A DNA stretch of 64,000 nt, from positions 124,001 through 188,000 of the forward strand of contig NZ_JAAOXM010000012.1 in the NCBI RefSeq assembly GCF_011605345.1, given 5' to 3'. Position numbers and translations under genes: made by a program. This document shows, piece after piece, positions 58,791 to 64,000 of this stretch. This stretch comes from Burkholderia sp. D-99 (GTDB taxonomy: Bacteria; Pseudomonadota; Gammaproteobacteria; Burkholderiales; Burkholderiaceae). Under the pieces are notes generated by a model. It saw only the letters and a program-made list of their open reading frames with translations. It was not told where the DNA came from and did not search any database. Every line of letters begins with the position of its first letter. Positions within the stretch are counted from its first letter, which is position 1.

Positions 58791-60574
58791 CACTCCACCC
58801 CGCCCAGATACGCTTCCAGCACCGCCGGATCCTGCTGCACGTCCTGCGGCAGCCCTTCCGCGATCCGTGTGCCGAACTCCATCACCACCAAACGATCGGT
58901 GAGATTCATCACAAAATCCATGTCGTGTTCCACGAGCAACACGCTCATGCCTTCCGCCTTCAGCCGCCTCAGCAGGTCGGCGAGTTGCTGCTTCTCCTGG
59001 TAACGCAGCCCGGCGGCCGGCTCATCGAGCAACAGCAGCGTCGGATCGCAGCACAGCGCCCGCGCGATTTCGAGAATCCGCTGCTGGCCCAACGCGAGAC
59101 TCCCCGCCTCGTCGTACATGTGCTTTTCGAGCCCGACGCGTCGGATCTGGCGTGCGGCCTCGGCCAGCAACTGCGCTTCCTCATGGGCATTGAGCCGCGC
59201 GACGCTGCGCCACACGCCCGTATGGCCGCGCAGGTGCGCACCGATCGCGACGTTCTCGAGCACCGTCATCGCCGGCAACAGCTTCACGTGCTGGAACGTC
59301 CGGCCGATGCCGCGGCGGACGATCTGGCGCGATGTGAGCCCGTCGATGCGCTCGCCACGGAACGTGATCGTGCCGCCCGTCGGCTTCAGCACACCCGTCA
59401 CGAGGTTGAACGTGGTCGACTTGCCGGCGCCGTTCGGGCCGATCAGCCCGATGATCTGCCCCGCCTTCACGTCGAAGCTGACGTCGTTGACGGCCACGAG
59501 CCCGCCGAACTGCTTGCGCGCGTTGTCGACGACGAGCAGCGGCTCGCCGGCCGTCGGCTTCGCGCGCTGCGGCAACGGATCGGCGTGCTCGGGCACATGC
59601 GCGCGCGGCCCGCGCGGGAACAGCCTCGCGAAGAACGGCCACACGCCCTGGCGTGCGTACTGCAGCAGCAGCACCATCAGCACGCCGAACACGATGATCT
59701 CGAAGTTGCCTTCCGAGCCGAGCAGCTTCGGCAGCAGCGTCTGCAGGTAGTCCTGCAGCACGGTCAGGATCGCCGCGCCGAGCACCGCCCCCCACACGTG
59801 CGCCACGCCGCCGACCACGGCCATGAACAGGAACTCGATCCCGTGATTCAGCCCGAACGGCGTCGGGTTCACCGCGCGCTGCAGGTGTGCGTACAGGAAG
59901 CCCGATACGGCCGCAAGCACGGCCGCATAGACGAAGATCACGACGCGCATCCACGCGGTGTTCACGCCCATCGCCTCGGCCATCACGCCGCCGCCGCGCA
60001 GCGCGCGGATCGCACGGCCCGGGCGGCTGTTCAGCAGGTTCTGCACCGACACGATCGCGGCCAGCACGACGGCCCAGATCAGGAAATACAGGCTGCGGCC
60101 GCTTTCGAGTTCGATACCGAACAGGTTCAGCGCCGGAATCCCGTTGATCCCGTCGTACTTGCCGAGCAGTTCGAGGTTGCCGAACAGGTAGAACAGCGCA
60201 AGGCCCCACGCGATCGTGCCGAGCGGCAGGAAGTGGCCGGACAGCCGCATCGTGACCGCGCCAAGCACGAGCGCGACGAGCGCCGTCAGCACGACGCCGA
60301 CGATCAGCGCGAGCCACGGCGACACGCCGTATCGCGTCGTCAGGAACGCGGTCGCATAGGCACCGATGCCGACGAACGCGGCCTGCCCGAAGCTCGTCAT
60401 CCCGCCGACGCCCGTCAGCAGCACGAGCCCGATCGCGACGATCGCGTAGAGGCCGATGTAGTTCAGCAGCGTGATCCAGTATTCAGGCACCTGCAGCGCG
60501 CCAGGCAGCACCGGCAGCGCGAACAGCACCACGAGAAACACCCAGAAGGTCTTGTTGCGTACCATCGTCTTCAT
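58790..60574 (-). CDS. livM: Fused ABC permease-ATPase LivM-LivG
   Basis: 594 residues, two proteins in one frame. Residues about 1-330 are LivM with eight or more membrane helices ([60 protein letters not shown]). A linker ([20 protein letters not shown]) leads to LivG at about 345-594 ([40 protein letters not shown] with an LALGQ signature, [31 protein letters not shown]). Fusion is a known variation of this transporter class. Four bases after the livH stop. Confidence 0.93.
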   Translation of the reverse strand: MKTMVRNKTFWVFLVVLFALPVLPGALQVPEYWITLLNYIGLYAIVAIGLVLLTGVGGMTSFGQAAFVGIGAYATAFLTTRYGVSPWLALIVGVVLTALVALVLGAVTMRLSGHFLPLGTIAWGLALFYLFGNLELLGKYDGINGIPALNLFGIELESGRSLYFLIWAVVLAAIVSVQNLLNSRPGRAIRALRGGGVMAEAMGVNTAWMRVVIFVYAAVLAAVSGFLYAHLQRAVNPTPFGLNHGIEFLFMAVVGGVAHVWGAVLGAAILTVLQDYLQTLLPKLLGSEGNFEIIVFGVLMVLLLQYARQGVWPFFARLFPRGPRAHVPEHADPLPQRAKPTAGEPLLVVDNARKQFGGLVAVNDVSFDVKAGQIIGLIGPNGAGKSTTFNLVTGVLKPTGGTITFRGERIDGLTSRQIVRRGIGRTFQHVKLLPAMTVLENVAIGAHLRGHTGVWRSVARLNAHEEAQLLAEAARQIRRVGLEKHMYDEAGSLALGQQRILEIARALCCDPTLLLLDEPAAGLRYQEKQQLADLLRRLKAEGMSVLLVEHDMDFVMNLTDRLVVMEFGTRIAEGLPQDVQQDPAVLEAYLGGVE

Positions 60575-60578
60575 CGTG

Positions 60579-61634
60579 TCACTCCTCTTCCTCTTCCACG
60601 TGCGGCGTGGCGAAGCTCCGCCACAGCAGCACCGGAATGATCAGCGTGAACACGATCACCTCCTTGTATGCGCTCGCCCAGAACGACGAATACGATTCGA
60701 GCACGCCGACGAGCAGCGAGCCGGCGGCCGCAAGCGGATAGCTGACGAGCCCGCCGATGATCGCGCCGACGAAACCCTTCAGGCCGATCAGGAAGCCCGA
60801 GTCGTAGTAGATCGTCGTCAGCGGGCCGACGAGGATCCCGGACAGCACGCCGAGCCCTGCCGCGAACGTGAACGCGAGCCGCCCTGCCTCGGTCGTGCCG
60901 ATGCCGACGAGCCGCGCGCCAAGCCGGTTCACCGACGTCGCGCGCAGCGCCTTGCCGGCGATCGTGCGGCCGAAGTACACATAGAGCGCGCCGATCAGCA
61001 CGAGCGCCGTCACGACAACCAGGATGCTCTGCACCGACACGGTCATGCTGCCGATCGACAGCGACGCATCCGAGAACCCGTTGGTGCGCGAGCCTTCCGC
61101 GCCGAACATCACGAGCCCGAGGCCGACCATCGCGAAGTGGACGGCGACCGACACGATCAGCAGCAGCAGCGTCGTGCCTTCGGCGATCGGCTGGTACACG
61201 AGCCGGTAGATGAACGGCCCCATCGGCACGACGATCGCGAGCGTCAGTGCGATCTGCGCGAGCATCGGCAGCGGCTGCGTGGCAAAGCTGCGCGTGATCG
61301 CGAACACCGCGAGCGGCAGCAGGATGTAGCGGCTGCCAAGCGTTGCGAGCGTGCGGCCGAGCTGATGGCGGCGTTCGCGATGCCGGACCAGGCCGCCGAC
61401 TTCGAGCAGGAAGCACGCGATGCCCATCACGAACAGCAGCCAGCAGGTAGCGGGAAATTTCTGCGCCTGCAACGCGGCAAGCGTCAGCGCACCGTAGGCG
61501 ACGAATTCGCCCTGGGGAATGAAGATCACCCGCGTGACGGAAAACACCAGTACGAGCGCCAGCGACAACAATGCATAAATGGCGCCGGTCGTGATGCCGT
61601 CTTGCGCGAGGATCGCCGCAATCGAGAGATCCAT
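60579..61634 (-). CDS. livH: Branched-chain amino acid-type ABC transporter permease LivH
   Basis: 351 residues, multiple membrane helices. Start [20 protein letters not shown] as in LivH, with [36 protein letters not shown] (EAA-like cytoplasmic loop) and [20 protein letters not shown]. The C-terminus ends in a Glu-rich tail. The ATG at 61634 starts the family sequence; no clear ribosome-binding site. Confidence 0.92.
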   Translation of the reverse strand: MDLSIAAILAQDGITTGAIYALLSLALVLVFSVTRVIFIPQGEFVAYGALTLAALQAQKFPATCWLLFVMGIACFLLEVGGLVRHRERRHQLGRTLATLGSRYILLPLAVFAITRSFATQPLPMLAQIALTLAIVVPMGPFIYRLVYQPIAEGTTLLLLIVSVAVHFAMVGLGLVMFGAEGSRTNGFSDASLSIGSMTVSVQSILVVVTALVLIGALYVYFGRTIAGKALRATSVNRLGARLVGIGTTEAGRLAFTFAAGLGVLSGILVGPLTTIYYDSGFLIGLKGFVGAIIGGLVSYPLAAAGSLLVGVLESYSSFWASAYKEVIVFTLIIPVLLWRSFATPHVEEEEE

Positions 61635-61814
61635 ACGTTTCGTGTATCGAGAATGCTGCGGAGAAACGAAAGACGGGAACGGCCGGAGCGCATGGACAGC
61701 AAGATCGGAGCGCCACACGGCGTGCCTCGGTGGTTCCATGCGGCACGGGCGCGGCCCGTCAGGCCCGGCGCCCTGCCGACGGCGCGCACGGCGCTGTTCG
61801 CGCCGCCCCCGCCG

Positions 61815-61828
61815 GTTTCACGTGATGC
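61815..61828. other. Degenerate parS-like site after the liv binding-protein gene
   Basis: GTTTCACGTGATGC, 12 of 14 bases of the parS core with one half-site intact. It abuts the stop codon of the binding-protein gene. Confidence 0.45.
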
Positions 61829-62986
61829 TTACTCGGCCTGCAGCTTCCACTTGCCGTCGACGATCTGCACCATCACGCGCGCACGCGTGTCGAAGCCGTT
61901 GTGATCGGTCGGCGTCATGTTGATCACGCCATGCGACACGGGCAGATCCTTCACGTTTTCGAGCGACGCGCGCAGCGCTTCGCGGAACGCTTCGGTGCCC
62001 GGCTGGCCCTTCTTCAGCGCCTCGGGAATCGCACGCTGCAGCAGCAGCCCCGCATCCCACGCATGGCCGCCGAACGTCGCCAGCGAGCCCGCGCCGTAGG
62101 CCTTCTCGTACGCAGCCTTGTAGCCGAGCGCCGGCTTCTTCACCGGATTCGAATCGGGCAGCTGGTCGGTCACGAGCACCGGGCCGGCCGGCAGGATCTC
62201 GCCTTCGCAATCCTTGCCGCACACCCGCAGGAAGTCGTTGTTCGCGACGCCGTGCGTCTGGTACACCTTGCCCTTGTAGCCGCGCTCCTTCAGCGTCTTG
62301 GCCGGCAGCGCCGCCGGCGTGCCCGAGCCGGCGATCAGCACCGCATCGGGATTCGAGCCCATCAGCTTCAGCACCTGCCCCATCACCGACGCGTCGGTAC
62401 GATTGAAGCGCTCGTTCGACACGACCTTCAGGCCGTTCTTCGCGGCCGCCGCGTTGAACGTGTTGTACCAGCTGTCGCCGTACGCATCGGCGAAGCCGAT
62501 GAAGCCGACCGTCTTCACGCCGTGCTTCGCCATGTAGCCGGCGATCGCATCGGCCATCAACTGGTCGTTCTGCGGCACCTTGAACATCCATGCGCGCTTC
62601 GCATCCATCGGCGCGATGATCTGCGCGCTCGCCGCGAGCGAGATCGTCGGCGTCTTGCCCTGCGACACAGGGTCGAGCATCGCGAGCGAGTTCGGCGTGA
62701 CGGACGACCCGATGATCGCGTCGACGTGATCTTCATCGATCAGCTTGCGCACGTTCTGCACTGCGCGGCTCGTGTCGGATGCGTCGTCGAGCACAATGTA
62801 CTGCACGCTCTTGCCCGCGATTTCCTTCGGCAGCAGCGCGATCGTGTTCTTTTCCGGAATCCCGAGCGACGCGGCCGGCCCGGTGGCCGACAGCGTCACG
62901 CCGATCTTCACCTGCGCCGACGCCGTGGCCGCCGCGCACACGAGGCCCGCGGCGAGCACGGCCTCCATCCATCGATTCATCTTCAT
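61829..62986 (-). CDS. ABC transporter periplasmic binding protein (Liv/benzoate type)
   Basis: 385 residues with a signal peptide (MNRWMEAVLAAGLVCAAATA, cleavage after SAQ). The type I binding fold has VKIGVTLSATGPAASLGIPE, DDASDTSRAVQNVRKLIDED, IIGSSVTPNSLAMLDPVSQG, VGFIGFADAYGDSWYNTFNA (20) and GHAWDAGLLLQRAIPEALKK. It resembles the hydrophobic/aromatic acid branch (benzoate-like) as much as LivJ, so the substrate may be an aromatic or branched acid. First gene of the operon with livH, livMG and livF. GGAGA precedes the ATG at 62986; a second ATG is two codons in. Confidence 0.9.
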   Translation of the reverse strand: MKMNRWMEAVLAAGLVCAAATASAQVKIGVTLSATGPAASLGIPEKNTIALLPKEIAGKSVQYIVLDDASDTSRAVQNVRKLIDEDHVDAIIGSSVTPNSLAMLDPVSQGKTPTISLAASAQIIAPMDAKRAWMFKVPQNDQLMADAIAGYMAKHGVKTVGFIGFADAYGDSWYNTFNAAAAKNGLKVVSNERFNRTDASVMGQVLKLMGSNPDAVLIAGSGTPAALPAKTLKERGYKGKVYQTHGVANNDFLRVCGKDCEGEILPAGPVLVTDQLPDSNPVKKPALGYKAAYEKAYGAGSLATFGGHAWDAGLLLQRAIPEALKKGQPGTEAFREALRASLENVKDLPVSHGVINMTPTDHNGFDTRARVMVQIVDGKWKLQAE

Positions 62987-63828
62987 TTACGTTGTCTCCA
63001 AACGCTGCTCGAAAAAGCCACGGGTCGCTCGGGCGGCTCCCGGTCCCCAAAACAAGTTAATAATTTAACTATCTCGCCTTGCCACGCCTACGCTCGTTTT
63101 CCCGTGAAACACCGGTACCGCAATCGCGCCCCGGCGATAGCGCGCACCCACGCGCCGCAGCGCGTTCCGAAACGGTCGTTCGACCGCCACGATGCGCGGC
63201 AGCAATGTCGTCAGGATGAAGAGAACGGAGAAAGGTAGCGCTACGCGAGACGCGATCGATGCGGACGCAACGATCGCCGGAAGGTCGGGCCGAGCCTGCT
63301 TCGGCTCCGCACGCGGGCGGTGCGAGATCGGAAAAGCGGCCGCTCATGCGAATGCAAATGCGAACGACGCGTCGGATGCGAACGCAACGACCGGACAGAC
63401 CACCGTGCCGGCAAATTGCATCGGAACGCGCATACCGGCCACAGGACGGCTCGTGAAAGCCGGGGCATACCCAGGCCCCTCCGCCCCCGAACGAGCGGCG
63501 CCAGCCGCCCCTCGTACCCCGATCCTTTGTCCCGCGCTTCTCATCCAACCGTACTCCCTCTTCTGCATTGTGCTTGTAGGAGAACTGCCGACCGTTTCCC
63601 CGACCGCACGGTCGGCGAAAGCTGAGTGTAACGGACGCTTTTTGCGCACGCCAACCGGGTAAGCCCGGACGGCATGCGCACGGCTGCGCGCCGACGGCGA
63701 TCGACTGGCAGGAAGGGACGAAATCGGGGGGACGGGATGACGCGCGAGTGACGCGAGGCAGAATACGGGCGCGCGGAACGCGGCGCCGCTCGCCTGCACC
63801 ATCGATGGAAATTCGCGCACCAAATGAA
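62987..63828. other. Intergenic, no convincing gene
   Basis: About 840 bases. Long open frames exist, but their amino acid content (Arg/Cys-rich, no motif) looks like frame shadow in high-GC DNA. Holds a parS-like word at 63097-63110 and short irregular repeats of GCGAACGCAA-like words near 63340-63395. The promoter of the liv operon should lie at its left end. Confidence 0.5.
63097..63110. other. Degenerate parS-like site upstream of the liv operon
   Basis: TTTTCCCGTGAAAC, 12 of 14 bases of the parS core with the right half-site intact, about 110 bases upstream of the liv binding-protein start. Confidence 0.4.
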
Positions 63829-63861
63829 AAAGCGCTGTTGGATTCCGTCCAACAGCGCTTT
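63827..63861 (-). terminator. Rho-independent terminator, minus strand
   Basis: Perfect 14-bp stem (63829-63842 with 63848-63861), loop of five, then T-run on the minus strand. The transcript it ends begins at or beyond the right edge. Confidence 0.85.
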
Positions 63862-63935
63862 GGGGTCCGGGCACTTTGTGCCTCGATTGTCTCCTCGTTC
63901 TCCACCTGCAAATTCGTTTCGCGGTGCATCAGAAC
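63829..63935 (-). ncRNA. Candidate small RNA with strong terminator
   Basis: On the minus strand a promoter-like pair TTGTCG - 18 bp - TAATCT lies around 63945-63975. Downstream are a small hairpin GGCAC-AAA-GTGCC (about 63883-63871) and a perfect 14-bp terminator stem AAAGCGCTGTTGGA / TCCAACAGCGCTTT (63861-63829) followed by five T. The predicted transcript is about 110 bases with purine-rich single-stranded GGTGGAGAACGAGGAG in its 5' part. No protein family fits. It could instead be the 3' end of a gene that starts outside the window. Confidence 0.4.
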
Positions 63936-64000
63936 TGAGACGAAGATTAAATTACCTTTCACACTGCGACAACTTAGCATTTACCCCTATGGTGCATCGC

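Noticed and set aside
63069-63980. 303-residue open frame on the minus strand
   Set aside because: Arg/Cys-rich content without motifs, and it runs through the terminator hairpin; typical shadow frame in high-GC DNA.

Overview
The window looks like a stretch of a Burkholderia chromosome 1, probably from the Burkholderia cepacia complex. This rests on the high G+C content, the gene order priA-hemE, the order atpIBEFHAGDC - permease - parB - parA - rsmG - mnmG, and many proteins that read as Burkholderia types. It is a housekeeping, partition-proximal region rather than a genomic island. I saw no insertion sequence, prophage, CRISPR array or tRNA gene. The organism assignment is from recognition, not from a search.

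Layout. 1-3,610: the end of an L-serine dehydratase gene, an orphan AbrB/MazE-like antitoxin, and a two-gene unit (ThDP-dependent enzyme plus GT9 glycosyltransferase). 3,670-16,570: an ethanolamine/acetaldehyde block with an AraC/EutR-like regulator, acetaldehyde dehydrogenase exaC behind a consensus sigma-54 promoter, two PPOX-type flavin proteins, eutB-eutC and an ethanolamine permease. An MFS exporter with a divergent LysR gene and a large mechanosensitive-channel-like protein lie among them. 16,850-22,190: a damaged AraC-GyrI gene, a P1B ATPase for Zn/Cd/Pb with a His-rich repeat, a small zinc-ribbon protein, the divergent MerR regulator, and a PadR gene. 22,230-35,180: an FAD oxidase / binding protein / aminotransferase cassette, a TetR gene divergent from an AidB-like acyl-CoA dehydrogenase and an acyl-CoA ligase, a LivJ-type binding protein, and trifunctional putA with its own operator cluster. 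35,550-42,770: priA, hemE, pheC, a structured RNA that I read as 6S RNA, and another acyl-CoA ligase.

43,020-56,700 is a long minus-strand housekeeping block: the complete F1Fo ATP synthase operon with promoter and terminator, a permease, parB, parA, rsmG and mnmG. Directly upstream of mnmG, where E. coli has oriC, lies a non-coding array of four tandem units of about 250 bp, rich in degenerate DnaA-box-like words. It is flanked by parS sites: one exact site inside mnmG, one symmetric variant, and one exact site inside a 26-bp palindrome that also forms the terminator of the next operon. 58,030-62,990 is a branched-chain/aromatic-type ABC transporter operon (livF, fused livM-livG, livH, binding protein) with two degenerate parS sites around the binding-protein gene. 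The last kilobase has no convincing gene, but a possible small RNA with a strong minus-strand terminator.

The most interesting part is the parS-flanked tandem array at 56,961-57,952, a candidate chromosome-maintenance element next to parABS. Other notable points are the parS/terminator palindrome, the 6S-like RNA, the sigma-54 pair around exaC, the compensating frameshifts in the AraC-GyrI gene, and the His-rich ATPase plus zinc-ribbon pair.
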